Shown: one piece after another, positions 39,694 to 49,101 of the stretch | Numbering within the stretch: position 1 is the stretch's first letter | Layout: every line of letters starts with the position of its first letter | The notes under the pieces: generated by a model | Told to the model about the DNA's origin: nothing | Seen by the model: the letters and a program-made list of their open reading frames with translations, nothing else | Database searches by the model: none | DNA from: UBA4636 sp045534575 | GTDB taxonomy: Bacteria > Bacillota > Clostridia > Christensenellales > Borkfalkiaceae | NCBI GenBank assembly: GCA_045534575.1 | Contig: JAZSJZ010000005.1 | Location: forward strand, 62,001 to 126,000 | Direction: 5' to 3' | Length of the DNA: 64,000 bases | Translations under genes and position numbers: made by a program

Positions 39694-41472
39694 ATGAAAA
39701 AGTTGAAAAAACCAAACAAATGCAATATTGGCGGTCAAGCCGTATTAGAAGGCGTTATGATGCGTGGCGCAACCTCGGTTGCTACAGCCGTTAGGGACGA
39801 GGAAGGTGTTATAAGACTCGAAACTGATAGAATTAAGCCCGCAAAAGAGAAGAACGCTATTTTTCGCGTGCCTATTATTCGTGGCGCGGTAAATTTTTTC
39901 TCGTCAATGGTAACGGGAACGAAAATTTTATTGCGCTCTGCCGAAGTTTACGGCGAAGAAGAGCCTTCAAAGTTTGAAAAATTCCTTTCCGAAAAATTTA
40001 AACTCAATCTTTTCGACGTTATGATGGCTGTCGCTGTAATTTTAGCAATTGCGCTGTCGGTTTTTCTTTTCATAGCATGCCCGCAATATTTAACCAACTT
40101 CGTTACAAGTTTTACTGCTATTGAGCAAACAAGTTTTTGGTTTAACCTAATCGAGGGCGGGGTGAGAATTTTAATCTTTGTCGGTTATATTCTTTTAACT
40201 TCGCTTATGAAAGATATTAAAAGAACGTATATGTATCACGGGGCGGAGCATAAAACCATTTCGTGCTACGAGGCGGGGCTAGAACTTACCGTTGAAAACG
40301 TGAGAAAATGCTCTAGGCTTCACGATAGATGCGGAACGACGTTTATGTTCCTAGTTATGGTGATAAGTATTTTGGTTTTCTCGGTTGCTAACTCTTTCGT
40401 GTTTGGAGCAACGGGAATTTTAAGACTTGTTATCAAAATTGCGCTTTTACCGGTTATCGCAGGCATTTCTTACGAGATTTTGAAACTTTTAGCAAAAACT
40501 GAAAGCAAAATCGTGTTCATTTTTAAAGCGCCCGGTCTTGCTCTTCAAAAGATAACGACTAAAGAGCCGACCGACGATATGATTGAGGTTGCAATCACTG
40601 CCTTTAAAACCGTTCTTGAAATGGACGCTAACCCTGAAATTAAACCGCAAAAGTTTATAACGCCAATGGAAGTTTGTAAACTCTTAGATATGGTTAAGGC
40701 AAAGTTAAAAGACGGCGGTATTGACGAGGTTGACGGCGACTGGATAGTTTGCCACGTTTCTAATATTGCCCGCAGTGAACTTGAAAATAACAAAACTAAA
40801 CTTTTAGCCTCGCAAGTGGAAAAGGCGCTTAAAATCACCGAAGAGCGTTTAACGTTTAAACCGCTTTGGTATATCTTAGGTAGCGTTGATTTTTACGGCT
40901 ATGAGTTTAAAATTGACGAGCGTGCGCTTATTCCAAGACCAGAAACTGAAGAACTTGTGATGCATGCGCTAGAAGTTATTGATAAAGAAAAATCCGTTTT
41001 GGATTTATGCACGGGAAGCGGTGCTATCGCTATTACTATTCAAAAGAAAACGGGCGCGTGCGTTGATGCGGTTGATGTTAAAGACGAGGCTTTATCGTTA
41101 GCGAAAGAAAACGCTGAAATGCTAGAGGCGGACGTTAATTTTATTAAAAGCGATATGTTCCAATCGGTAGATAAAGTGTATGACGTAATCATATCTAACC
41201 CGCCTTATATTAAGACGGAAGATATAAAATCGCTTCAAAAAGAAGTAACTTTCGAACCGATTTCCGCGCTAGACGGTGGCGCCGACGGGCTTGAATTTTA
41301 TAGGCAAATCGCAACTAAATCTTTAGAGCATTTAAAAGACGGCGGAGTGCTAATTATGGAGTGCGGGTTTGACCAAAAAGATGCGATAATCGAGTTATTG
41401 GCGGGCTTTTCGTCAGTAAAAAGCATAAAAGACTTGAACGGAATTGATAGGATAATAAAGGCGGTAAAATAA
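39694..41472 (+). CDS. prmC: DUF1385 membrane protein fused to PrmC release-factor methyltransferase
   Basis: A 592-residue fusion. The N-terminal part (about 1-295) is a DUF1385/YqhQ-type membrane protein: IGGQAVLEGVMMRGA (about 10-24), MYHGAEHKTISCYE (about 180-193), CSRLHDRCGTTF (about 208-219) and about four helices. The C-terminal part (about 310-592) is PrmC, which methylates the Gln of the GGQ motif in release factors. It has the helical N-domain, VLDLCTGSGAIAI and catalytic NPPYIKT (about 503-509). prfA, its substrate, begins 2 bp downstream. These are usually separate neighbouring genes. The fusion makes PrmC membrane-bound unless it is cleaved. Confidence 0.9.
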   Translation: MKKLKKPNKCNIGGQAVLEGVMMRGATSVATAVRDEEGVIRLETDRIKPAKEKNAIFRVPIIRGAVNFFSSMVTGTKILLRSAEVYGEEEPSKFEKFLSEKFKLNLFDVMMAVAVILAIALSVFLFIACPQYLTNFVTSFTAIEQTSFWFNLIEGGVRILIFVGYILLTSLMKDIKRTYMYHGAEHKTISCYEAGLELTVENVRKCSRLHDRCGTTFMFLVMVISILVFSVANSFVFGATGILRLVIKIALLPVIAGISYEILKLLAKTESKIVFIFKAPGLALQKITTKEPTDDMIEVAITAFKTVLEMDANPEIKPQKFITPMEVCKLLDMVKAKLKDGGIDEVDGDWIVCHVSNIARSELENNKTKLLASQVEKALKITEERLTFKPLWYILGSVDFYGYEFKIDERALIPRPETEELVMHALEVIDKEKSVLDLCTGSGAIAITIQKKTGACVDAVDVKDEALSLAKENAEMLEADVNFIKSDMFQSVDKVYDVIISNPPYIKTEDIKSLQKEVTFEPISALDGGADGLEFYRQIATKSLEHLKDGGVLIMECGFDQKDAIIELLAGFSSVKSIKDLNGIDRIIKAVK

Positions 41473-41474
41473 TT

Positions 41475-42545
41475 ATGCTACAAAAATTAGAAGCAATAGA
41501 AAAGCGGTTTGAAACTTTAACTGAACTTACCGCAGACCCGAAAGTTATTGCTAATATGGACGAGTGGAAGGCTTACGCTAAAGAGCGTGCCGATATGGAA
41601 GAAACCGTTCTAAAATATCAAGAATATAAAAAGGTTTTAAACGACAAAACATCAGCGGAAGAGTTAGTTGCAATCGAAACCGATAAAGAAATGAAAGACC
41701 TTTTAGAAGAGGAAATTCGTGATTGCAAGAAAAAACTCGAAACTATTCACGAAGAACTTAAAATCTTGCTTATTCCAAAAGACCCTAACGACGATAAGAA
41801 CGTTATTTTGGAAATTAGAGCGGGTGCGGGCGGTGAAGAAGCGGCTCTATTTGCATATGAACTATATAGAATGTATGTAAAATACGCAGAAAAAAATCGT
41901 TTCAAAACCGAAGAAATTGACTCTAACGAAACGGAAATTGGCGGAATTAAGGAAGTTGTGTTCTCCGTATCGGGCAAAGGTTGCTATTCAAAGTTAAAAT
42001 TCGAAAGTGGCGTTCACAGAGTTCAAAGAGTTCCAGAAACCGAATCTCAAGGCAGAATTCACACCTCAACCGCAACGGTTGCCGTTTTGCCAGAGGCTGA
42101 AGATATTGAAGTTCATATCGACGAAAAAGATTTAATCATTGAAACTTGCAGAAGTTCGGGTGCTGGCGGTCAGCACGTAAATAAAACGGAATCTTGCATA
42201 AGAATGGTGCATATTCCAACGGGAATAGTCGTAAACTGTCAAGACGAGCGTTCGCAAATCAAAAACAGAGAAAAGGCTATGAAGGTTATGAAGAGTAGGC
42301 TTTTCGATTATTATAATTCGCAATATCAAAGCGAGTATTCGGAAAATAGAAAAAGCCAAGTTGGAACGGGCGATAGGTCGGAGCGAATTAGAACCTATAA
42401 CTTCCCTCAAGGAAGGGTTACCGATCACAGAATTAACAAAACAATGTATAACCTCGAAGAGTTCATTATGGGTGATATTGAAGAGATGGTTGAAGCATTG
42501 CAAATTGCCGATAGAGAGGCAAAACTCATTGGCGAACAAGACTAA
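41475..42545 (+). CDS. prfA: peptide chain release factor 1
   Basis: A 356-residue RF1, which ends translation at UAA and UAG. The GGQ motif is in SSGAGGQHVNKTES (about 225-238). The anticodon-mimic region contains RVPETESQGRIHTS (about 185-198), the PxT-type signature of RF1 rather than RF2. The length is normal. It is cotranscribed with prmC. Confidence 0.97.
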   Translation: MLQKLEAIEKRFETLTELTADPKVIANMDEWKAYAKERADMEETVLKYQEYKKVLNDKTSAEELVAIETDKEMKDLLEEEIRDCKKKLETIHEELKILLIPKDPNDDKNVILEIRAGAGGEEAALFAYELYRMYVKYAEKNRFKTEEIDSNETEIGGIKEVVFSVSGKGCYSKLKFESGVHRVQRVPETESQGRIHTSTATVAVLPEAEDIEVHIDEKDLIIETCRSSGAGGQHVNKTESCIRMVHIPTGIVVNCQDERSQIKNREKAMKVMKSRLFDYYNSQYQSEYSENRKSQVGTGDRSERIRTYNFPQGRVTDHRINKTMYNLEEFIMGDIEEMVEALQIADREAKLIGEQD

Positions 42546-42557
42546 AATTTGTCGATA

Positions 42558-42582
42558 ATCGACTTATAGACGCATTTTTACG
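42558..42582 (+). repeat. dispersed intergenic motif, copy 4
   Basis: TAATCGACTTATAGACGCAT plus a T run lies between prfA and the aminotransferase gene. It is a diverged form of the 5086 copy. Confidence 0.4.
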
Positions 42583-42603
42583 TATTTTATGGGAGAAAAT
42601 TTT

Positions 42604-43788
42604 ATGAAATTATCTAAATTATCTTTAAGCATACCTGCATCAATGACCTTAGCAATTTCAGCAAAGGCAAAAGAATTAAAAAAGGAAGGCAAATCAATCG
42701 TGGCGTTCACCGCTGGTGAGCCTGATTTTGACACGCCCGATTTTATTAAAGACGAAGCAAGAACTGCTTTAGATAAAGGTATTACCAAATATACACCAGC
42801 GTCAGGCACGCTCGAGTTAAAGAAGGCTATTTGCGAAAAACTTCTTAAAGATAACGGGTTAAATTATCAACCTGAAAACATCGTTATTTCAACGGGCGCA
42901 AAAAGTTCGTTATACCACGCGCTTTTAGCACTTGTTGACGAAGGCGATGAAGTTATTATTCCAGCGCCATATTGGCTAACTTATCCAGAACAAGTTAAAC
43001 TTGTTGGCGGAAAAGCCGTTATCGTTGATACGAGAGAAGTTGGGCATAAAATCACCAAAGAACTTTTAGAAAAGGCAATCACGCCAAAAACTAAGTGCGT
43101 TATAATAAACAGCCCTAACAACCCAACCGGCGCAGTTTACACTAAAGAAGAACTTCAAGGCATTGCAGACGTTTGCGTTAAGAACGATATTTACGTTATT
43201 TCCGACGAAATTTATGAAAAACTTTGCTATGAGGTTGAGTTTGTTTCCATTGCTTCACTTGGCGAAGAAATTAAGAAAAGAACAATCGTTATTAACGGTA
43301 TGAGTAAGTCATACGCGATGACGGGTTGGAGAATAGGTTATCTTGCTTGTGAAAAAGAGTGCGCAAAAGCTATCTCGAACGTTCAAAGCCACACTACGGC
43401 AAACCCTTGCTCAATCTCGCAATACGCTTCGGTTAAAGCGCTAATAGAGGGCGACCAGTTCTGCCACGATTCAAAAAAGATTTTTGCCGCAAGAAGACTT
43501 CTAATGATTGAATTTGTTAAAAATCTTCCTAACACTACATATATTGAACCACAAGGTGCGTTCTATCTTATGATTAACGTTTCTGCATACTACGGCAAGA
43601 AATATGGCGAAAAGGTAATCAACGGCAGTTTAGATTTTGCCGAAGCGCTTCTTGACGAGGGCGTTGCGCTTATTCCTTGCTTGCCTTTTGGTGATGATAA
43701 TTCAGTAAGATTATCTTACGCTGTTTCCGAAACTGATATCGTTAAAGGTTTTGAAAGACTTAAAAAGTTCCTTTTAAAACTTAAATAA
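42604..43788 (+). CDS. pyridoxal-phosphate aminotransferase, aspartate aminotransferase type I
   Basis: A 394-residue fold-type I transaminase. Signatures: AGEPDFDTPDF (about 33-43), NSPNNPTGAVY (about 170-180), ISDEIYE (about 200-206), PLP-Lys region NGMSKSYAMTGWRIGY (about 231-246) and a C-terminal RLSYA with the substrate-binding Arg. It should transfer amino groups between aspartate or similar substrates and 2-oxoglutarate. ATG 42604 is chosen because GGGAGAA precedes it. Confidence 0.92.
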   Translation: MKLSKLSLSIPASMTLAISAKAKELKKEGKSIVAFTAGEPDFDTPDFIKDEARTALDKGITKYTPASGTLELKKAICEKLLKDNGLNYQPENIVISTGAKSSLYHALLALVDEGDEVIIPAPYWLTYPEQVKLVGGKAVIVDTREVGHKITKELLEKAITPKTKCVIINSPNNPTGAVYTKEELQGIADVCVKNDIYVISDEIYEKLCYEVEFVSIASLGEEIKKRTIVINGMSKSYAMTGWRIGYLACEKECAKAISNVQSHTTANPCSISQYASVKALIEGDQFCHDSKKIFAARRLLMIEFVKNLPNTTYIEPQGAFYLMINVSAYYGKKYGEKVINGSLDFAEALLDEGVALIPCLPFGDDNSVRLSYAVSETDIVKGFERLKKFLLKLK

Positions 43789-43902
43789 GTCTTAAAAATT
43801 TAAAATTTTGACGAAAATTTGCAAAAAAACGTTAGCAAAAGTTTAATTAAAAGATAAACAAAACGTTAAAAAATAAAAATTGTAAAAATTTTCAAAAAAC
43901 TA

Positions 43903-43931
43903 TTGAAAATTGAACAAAAATAAGTTATTAT
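43903..43931 (+). promoter_or_regulatory. promoter of small P-loop gene
   Basis: TTGAAA, 17 bp, TATTAT, about 37 bp before the ATG at 43969. Confidence 0.55.
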
Positions 43932-43968
43932 ATATGTAAGAAAAAACAAACGGCTACGGAGGTAAAAT

Positions 43969-44376
43969 ATGATTCGTTTGATTTGTGGTCCAAAGGGCAC
44001 TGGCAAAACTAAAATTATTCTTGAAGAGGTTAACAAATCTACAGATTGCGCTAAAGGCGACGTTGTTTTTATTACCGATACGAAACTTAACGCTCGTTTA
44101 AACTTTAACGTTAGAGTGCTTTACGCTAACGAGTTTGACGTTAATTGCAAATGCTGTTTCTCTGGCTTTGTAAAAGGGCTTATGGCAGGCAATGCAGATA
44201 TTGAATATTTGTTCATCGACGGTTTATCAAGAATTATCGGCACTGATGATGAAGATATTGAAAAATTCCTTCTTGACCTTAAGAAAATCGAAGAAGCTTA
44301 CGGCATTAAGGCAATAGTAACCATTAGTAAGGAAAAGAGCCAACTTCCTCTTTTTGCGCAAGAATTTGCTTGCTAA
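43969..44376 (+). CDS. small P-loop ATPase-like protein, unknown role
   Basis: A 135-residue protein starting MIRLICGPKGTGKTKIILEE, a plain Walker A motif at residues 7-14. A Walker B-like stretch YLFIDGLSRIIG (about 83-94) follows. CKCC near residue 64 is notable. It has no known fusion or partner here and stands alone between a promoter and a terminator. Similar small proteins occur in Clostridia, but I cannot assign a function. Confidence 0.65.
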   Translation: MIRLICGPKGTGKTKIILEEVNKSTDCAKGDVVFITDTKLNARLNFNVRVLYANEFDVNCKCCFSGFVKGLMAGNADIEYLFIDGLSRIIGTDDEDIEKFLLDLKKIEEAYGIKAIVTISKEKSQLPLFAQEFAC

Positions 44377-44392
44377 TAACGTTTAAAAAATT

Positions 44393-44419
44393 CGGTAGGC
44401 GCTCATGCCTACCGTTTTG
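44393..44419 (+). terminator. intrinsic terminator
   Basis: CGGTAGGC and GCCTACCG form an 8-bp stem with a 6-nt loop and a TTTT tail. Confidence 0.8.
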
Positions 44420-44493
44420 TTTGAAAAAGAAGGGCGATTTTGCCCTAAAATGTTAATAAAAAATAATAAATTTGCTAAATTTTGGAGATAAAA

Positions 44494-45486
44494 ATGAGTA
44501 AAACGATGTTTAGTGCCGTTCAGCCAAGCGGTGTTCCTACCATTGGCAATTTCGTTGGCGCTATTAAAAACTGGGTTGACTTTCAAGACGACTATAATTG
44601 CATTTATTCCATTGCCGACCTTCACACTTTAACGGTAAAGCAAGAGCCTGCAGTTCTTCGCGCAAGAACGCTAGAACTTTTAGCGCTTTATATCGCTTGC
44701 GGAATCGACCCTAATAAGTGTATCGTATTTGCTCAATCGCACGTTCCTCAGCACGCGGAGCTAACGTGGGTTTTAAACACCATAACCTACGCCGGCGAAA
44801 TGCAGAGGATGACGCAATTTAAAGATAAGTCCTCAAGGCACGCTGAAAACGTTAATATGGGTTTGATGGACTACCCCGTTCTAATGGCGGCGGATATTTT
44901 GCTTTATGGAACCGACCTTGTTCCAATCGGCGCAGACCAAAAGCAACACCTTGAAATTGCAAGAGATTTGGCGATAAGATTTAACTCGCGCTATAGCGAA
45001 ACTTTTACCGTTCCAGAGCCTCTTATTCCAAAGCAAGGCGCAAAGATAATGAGTTTGCAAGAGCCACTAAAGAAAATGTCTAAAAGCGATGAGAATGTGA
45101 ATGCGTTCATTTCTATGAACGACTCTAGCGACGATATTATTCGCAAGTTCAAACGTGCCGTTACCGATAGCGATAATATGATTTGCTATGACGAAGAAAA
45201 TAAGCCTGGAATTTCAAACCTTCTAACTATTTATTCTCTCTTTAGCGGTGAAACCATTGCCGACGCTGAGAGAACGTTTGAAGGAAAGGGTTATGGCGAT
45301 TTTAAGTTAAAAGTTGGCGAAGCCGTTGCCGAAAGGTTAAAACCTATAACCGAGAAAAAGAACGAACTTTTAGCAAACAAAGATTATCTTTTTGAGGTTT
45401 TGAAGAACGGAAAGGAGCAAGCGGAAAGACTTGCCTTTAAGATGATGCGCAAGGTTTACAAGAAAGTAGGCTTGTTGCAAATTTAA
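44494..45486 (+). CDS. trpS: tryptophanyl-tRNA synthetase
   Basis: A 330-residue class I synthetase. The HIGH-like motif PTIGNFVGAIKNW (about 14-26) and KMSKSDENVNAF (about 191-202) are intact; DIYLLYG-type and GADQKQH (about 146-152) contacts are present. ATG 44494 follows TGGAGAT. The length is normal for bacterial TrpS. Confidence 0.96.
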   Translation: MSKTMFSAVQPSGVPTIGNFVGAIKNWVDFQDDYNCIYSIADLHTLTVKQEPAVLRARTLELLALYIACGIDPNKCIVFAQSHVPQHAELTWVLNTITYAGEMQRMTQFKDKSSRHAENVNMGLMDYPVLMAADILLYGTDLVPIGADQKQHLEIARDLAIRFNSRYSETFTVPEPLIPKQGAKIMSLQEPLKKMSKSDENVNAFISMNDSSDDIIRKFKRAVTDSDNMICYDEENKPGISNLLTIYSLFSGETIADAERTFEGKGYGDFKLKVGEAVAERLKPITEKKNELLANKDYLFEVLKNGKEQAERLAFKMMRKVYKKVGLLQI

Positions 45487-45490
45487 TAAA

Positions 45491-45515
45491 AAGTGGGGCT
45501 ATAAGCCCGTTATTA
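45491..45515 (-). repeat. dispersed intergenic motif, copy 5
   Basis: On the minus strand, TAATAACGGGCTTATAGCCC then CACTTTTTATT, between trpS and the DUF5685 gene. It is the closest match to the 2540 copy. Confidence 0.5.
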
Positions 45516-45541
45516 AGAGTTTTTGCTTAATTTGGTGAAAA

Positions 45542-46396
45542 ATGTTTGGGTATATTAAGGTTGACGAGCCGTATCTTTATATGAAAGATGATACGCTTTA
45601 TAAAAGTTTATATTGTGGGGTATGCAAAGCGATAGGCTCTTGCTCTTCTCAAGTTGCTCGCTTTACTTTAACTTACGATATTGCATTTTTATCGTGTTTT
45701 GCGCACAACCTTATGGGGGAAGACGTAACAATAAAAAAAGAGCGTTGCGTAGCGCACCCACTCAAAAAACGCCCAATCGCTTCACGAGATGCTCTTACTG
45801 AAAAACTTGCCGCAATAAACGTTATCTTGGCAAAAAATAAAGTTATGGACGACGTTTACGATAGCGGAAAAGGAAAGTTTAAAAGCGCAATTTTAAACGG
45901 CGGGTATAAAAAAGCCGTTAAAAAATATCCAGAAATTGATAAAATCGTTAAAGATAGATACCAAGAATTGACGGCTTTAGAGAAAAACCAAACGGCGAGT
46001 GTTGATATGGTTAGCGACCCGTTTTCAATAATGCTTAAAGAAATTTCTAACAACGTTTTTGGCGATTTTGCAACCGAACAAACCGAAAAACTTTACTACT
46101 ACGTTGGCAAATGGATTTATCTAGCGGATGCGCTTGACGATTACGATAAAGATATTAAAAAGAAAGAATATAACGTATTTTTCGTAAGTTACGGCGCAAA
46201 AAGCGCAAAAGAACTTTTTGAGAAAAACGGGCAAGAAATTTGTTTTATTTTCAACGATATTTTTAGCGGTATTAGCGAAAATTTGGCAAATATCAAATTT
46301 AAGTTTAATAGTGATTTAATTAAGAACATATTATTAAGGGGTATTCCTTCAACTTTTAATAAAATTGTTGGAAAAATAATGAAAAATGAAAAATAA
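45542..46396 (+). CDS. DUF5685-family protein
   Basis: A 284-residue protein. The N-terminus MFGYIKVDEPYLYMKD followed by YCGVCKAIG (Cys pair near 30) is characteristic of DUF5685. Later stretches WIYLADALDDYDKDIKKKEYN (about 196-216, in one helix) and NILLRGIPSTFNKI (about 263-276) also match the family as I know it. Function unknown; the Cys pair and aspartate-rich helices suggest a metal-dependent enzyme, possibly isoprenoid-synthase-like in fold. It overlaps the J-like gene downstream by 11 bp, a pairing that recurs in related bacteria. Confidence 0.8.
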   Translation: MFGYIKVDEPYLYMKDDTLYKSLYCGVCKAIGSCSSQVARFTLTYDIAFLSCFAHNLMGEDVTIKKERCVAHPLKKRPIASRDALTEKLAAINVILAKNKVMDDVYDSGKGKFKSAILNGGYKKAVKKYPEIDKIVKDRYQELTALEKNQTASVDMVSDPFSIMLKEISNNVFGDFATEQTEKLYYYVGKWIYLADALDDYDKDIKKKEYNVFFVSYGAKSAKELFEKNGQEICFIFNDIFSGISENLANIKFKFNSDLIKNILLRGIPSTFNKIVGKIMKNEK

Positions 46397-47015
46397 TTAC
46401 AAAATTTTAGGCGTTAGCGAAACCGCAACCGATATCGAAATTAAAGAAGCGTATAGAACGCTTCGCACAAAATATCAAGAAGATAGGTTTTTAGACGGCG
46501 AGGCTGGAAACAATGCCGCTAGAAAACTTACTGAACTTGATAGAGCCTATGAAGAGATTATGACCTTCCGCAAAGAAGAAAGCAGCGGAGATGAGTCTAG
46601 CCATTTTGCCGAAATTGATAACGCAATTAAAAACGGCGATTTGAAAAAAGCACAAGAAATTTTAGACGGCTTTAATCAAAGAACGGCAGAGTGGCACTAT
46701 ATGCAAGCGGTTGTTTTTTATCAAAAAGGCTGGGCTAACGAGAGCAAAAAACAACTTGAGATTGCTTTATCTATGGATCAAAACAATCAAAAATATAAAG
46801 ATACTTACGACCGCCTAGTTAATAAGATTAACTCTAGCCATGCGCAAGCGGGCGCTTGGGATCGTTCGCAAACAACGGGTGGAACAAATGGACACCAAAC
46901 CTATTCTTCCCAAAGCGAGCCTCAAATGGGTGGCGACGGATGCTTAGATTATTGTTGCCGCTTAGCAATTTGCAACATTTGCTTAAACTGTTTCTGCAAC
47001 GGTTGTTGCCACTAA
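46386..47015 (+). CDS. J-domain-like protein lacking HPD, with Cys-rich C-terminus
   Basis: A 209-residue protein. Residues 4-60 follow the DnaJ J-domain pattern (YKILGVSETATDIEIKEAYR, TLRTKYQEDRF...), but the HPD tripeptide needed to stimulate DnaK is replaced by QED. A TPR-like helical part follows (about 75-145), then a polar linker. The tail is very rich in Cys (CLDYCCRLAICNICLNCFC, about 187-205, then CCH). It is unlikely to act as a normal DnaK co-chaperone; the tail may bind metal or be acylated. It is coupled to the DUF5685 gene by overlap. Confidence 0.75.
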   Translation: MKNNYKILGVSETATDIEIKEAYRTLRTKYQEDRFLDGEAGNNAARKLTELDRAYEEIMTFRKEESSGDESSHFAEIDNAIKNGDLKKAQEILDGFNQRTAEWHYMQAVVFYQKGWANESKKQLEIALSMDQNNQKYKDTYDRLVNKINSSHAQAGAWDRSQTTGGTNGHQTYSSQSEPQMGGDGCLDYCCRLAICNICLNCFCNGCCH

Positions 47016-47016
47016 A

Positions 47017-47532
47017 ATGAAAAAAAGTAAAGTCATAGCTTTGTCCGCGCTGACAACGGCTATCTGCACAATATTTTTAGTGGTTGGCGAATTTGTTGCC
47101 GTGTTTGCGCTATCGGGCGCGTTTCTAGCAAGCGTTGTAATGATGCTACCGCTTGCTAAAAAATCATATCTCGGCGCAATACTTGCGCTTATTGCGTCAG
47201 TTTTGTTATCGCTATTGTTATCTTCTTTTAGGTTTGAGGCAATTTTGCCGTTCGCAATCTTTTTCGGTCCGTATCCAATAGTAAATGCGTTTTTAGAAGA
47301 TAAAAAGTTCAATAAAATAATTTCTTTAATATTGAAAGGAATTTGGTTTATCGGCGCAATTTTGGCAACTTACTATTTAACAACCATAGTTATTGGCGAC
47401 AATCAGTTCATAAAAGAACACATTTTACCAATTTTAATAATAGGCGGAGCGGTGCTATTTTTGCCGTTTGATTACTTTATGCGAAGTTTTCAAACCCAAA
47501 CAAATAAATTAATAGAACGCTTAAAGTTATAA
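47017..47532 (+). CDS. membrane protein, unknown
   Basis: A 171-residue protein with about five hydrophobic helices (roughly 8-28, 32-48, 50-72, 78-92, 105-130, 140-155). It is not recognised. The fold could be of the small-transporter (ECF-S-like) type, but no motif supports this. It starts 1 bp after the J-like gene and ends 2 bp before rlmD, so it belongs to the same operon. Confidence 0.6.
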   Translation: MKKSKVIALSALTTAICTIFLVVGEFVAVFALSGAFLASVVMMLPLAKKSYLGAILALIASVLLSLLLSSFRFEAILPFAIFFGPYPIVNAFLEDKKFNKIISLILKGIWFIGAILATYYLTTIVIGDNQFIKEHILPILIIGGAVLFLPFDYFMRSFQTQTNKLIERLKL

Positions 47533-47534
47533 TT

Positions 47535-48935
47535 ATGCAAAAGAACGAAATTTTAACAGCAACCGTTGATAGTTTAGGCTATAACGGCGAAGGAATATTG
47601 CACGTGGATGGCACAACGGTGTTTGTGCCATTTAGTTTACCTTGCGAAAAAATCGAGTTTAAGGTGCTAAAAGTTAAAGGTAGCGTCGCTTTTGGAAAAC
47701 TAGAAAAAGTGCTAGAGCCTTCAAAAAACAGAGTAGAGCCAAAATGCCCTTATTTTTATAAATGCGGAGGCTGTCAACTCCAGCACCTAAAATATAGCGA
47801 GCAAGTAAAATTAAAAAAAGAAATAGTAGAAGGCTGTTTCCAAAAAATTGCGGGAATTAAGGTTGAAGTTGATAAAGCGTTTGCGTCCCCCAATGAATAT
47901 GAATATAGGAACAAACTTCAACTTCCTATCCGTGAAGAAAACGGGCAAAAAAAGATTGGCTTTTTTAGAGAAAACAGCCACGACGTTATTGATATTTCGT
48001 CTTGCGCAATTCACCCGAATTGGGTTGAAAAAATTATTCAAATTATTCGAAATTACATAAAGTATAACGGCATTTCTTGCTATAGCGAAAAAACTAAAAA
48101 AGGTAAGTTAAAACACGTTGTCGTTAGAGAAATTAACGGCGAACTCATAGTCGTTTTAGTTGCTAATGCAAGAAAACTTTTTGGCGTTAACGGGCTTATA
48201 GCGCGACTTATTGCCGAATTTAAGAACGTTTCGCTTTATTTAAACGTAAACTTAAACGATAATAACGTTGTTTTGGGAGATGAGTTTATTTTGCTTTACG
48301 GCAGAGAAAAAATAAGGCTTGAAGAGTTTGGAATATCTTATGAGATTGGTCCTAATTCTTTCTTCCAAGTAAACACGTCAGTAAAGCATGAAATCTATAA
48401 CGACTTAATTGAAAAAACAAACGTTTTAGAAAATTCTACCGTTATTGACGCTTATAGTGGCGCCGGCGTTTTAACTGCAATGCTAGCAAAGAAAGCAAAA
48501 AAGGCAATCGGCATTGAAATAATTCAAGAAGCCGTTGATTCGGCAATAAAACTTGCTGAAGAAAACAATCTTTCTAACACGCAGTTTATCTGTGCTCCTT
48601 GCGAAGAAGTTCTGCCAAAAATTCTAACTGAAATTAGCCAAGAAGGCGAAAATTCTATTTTGGTTTTTGACCCTCCACGAAAAGGTGTTGACTATAAAAT
48701 TTTAGAAAAAACACTCGAAGTTATGCCAAAACAAATTGCCTATATTTCTTGCAGTCCGCAAACGTTAGCGAGAGATATTGGAATTTTAATGGGTAGCTTA
48801 AAATATGAAAATGGTCAGTTAATCAACCTATCGGCAGACTTTTTACCAAAGTACGAAATAAAATTCATCGCAACCTATGATATGTTTTGCCAGTCGCGCC
48901 ACGTTGAAACTTTAGTTTGCCTAACGAAAAAATGA
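47535..48935 (+). CDS. 23S rRNA (uracil-5-)-methyltransferase, RlmD/TrmA family
   Basis: A 466-residue enzyme that methylates a uridine in rRNA using SAM. The N-terminal TRAM domain (about 1-60) is followed by an iron-sulfur motif CPYFYKCGGCQLQHL (about 72-86). The SAM motif is VIDAYSGAGVLT (about 303-314), then FDPPRKGVD (about 379-387) and catalytic Cys in YISCSPQTLARD (about 404-415). Bacillota carry several paralogues (RlmCD, TrmA), so the exact target base is uncertain. Confidence 0.88.
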   Translation: MQKNEILTATVDSLGYNGEGILHVDGTTVFVPFSLPCEKIEFKVLKVKGSVAFGKLEKVLEPSKNRVEPKCPYFYKCGGCQLQHLKYSEQVKLKKEIVEGCFQKIAGIKVEVDKAFASPNEYEYRNKLQLPIREENGQKKIGFFRENSHDVIDISSCAIHPNWVEKIIQIIRNYIKYNGISCYSEKTKKGKLKHVVVREINGELIVVLVANARKLFGVNGLIARLIAEFKNVSLYLNVNLNDNNVVLGDEFILLYGREKIRLEEFGISYEIGPNSFFQVNTSVKHEIYNDLIEKTNVLENSTVIDAYSGAGVLTAMLAKKAKKAIGIEIIQEAVDSAIKLAEENNLSNTQFICAPCEEVLPKILTEISQEGENSILVFDPPRKGVDYKILEKTLEVMPKQIAYISCSPQTLARDIGILMGSLKYENGQLINLSADFLPKYEIKFIATYDMFCQSRHVETLVCLTKK

Positions 48936-48974
48936 GAAAAAATTAAAATACAATTTACGGCGGTAATGATTAAC

Positions 48975-49014
48975 ACATTGAAAGCAATCTGCATCATGAA
49001 GATGTTTTCAATGT
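48975..49014. other. long inverted repeat after the rRNA methyltransferase gene
   Basis: ACATTGAAA and TTTCAATGT form a 9-bp perfect outer stem, with an inner CATC/GATG pairing. An A run follows on the plus strand, so it would act as a terminator only for minus-strand transcription. It may mark the edge of an inserted islet. Confidence 0.4.
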
Positions 49015-49101
49015 AAAAAATAAAGCGATTTCTTGCACTGTGAATCAAATACAAAATTAACAATGTTACATTACAATAAAGATATTAAGGAGTCAAAAGT
49101 A

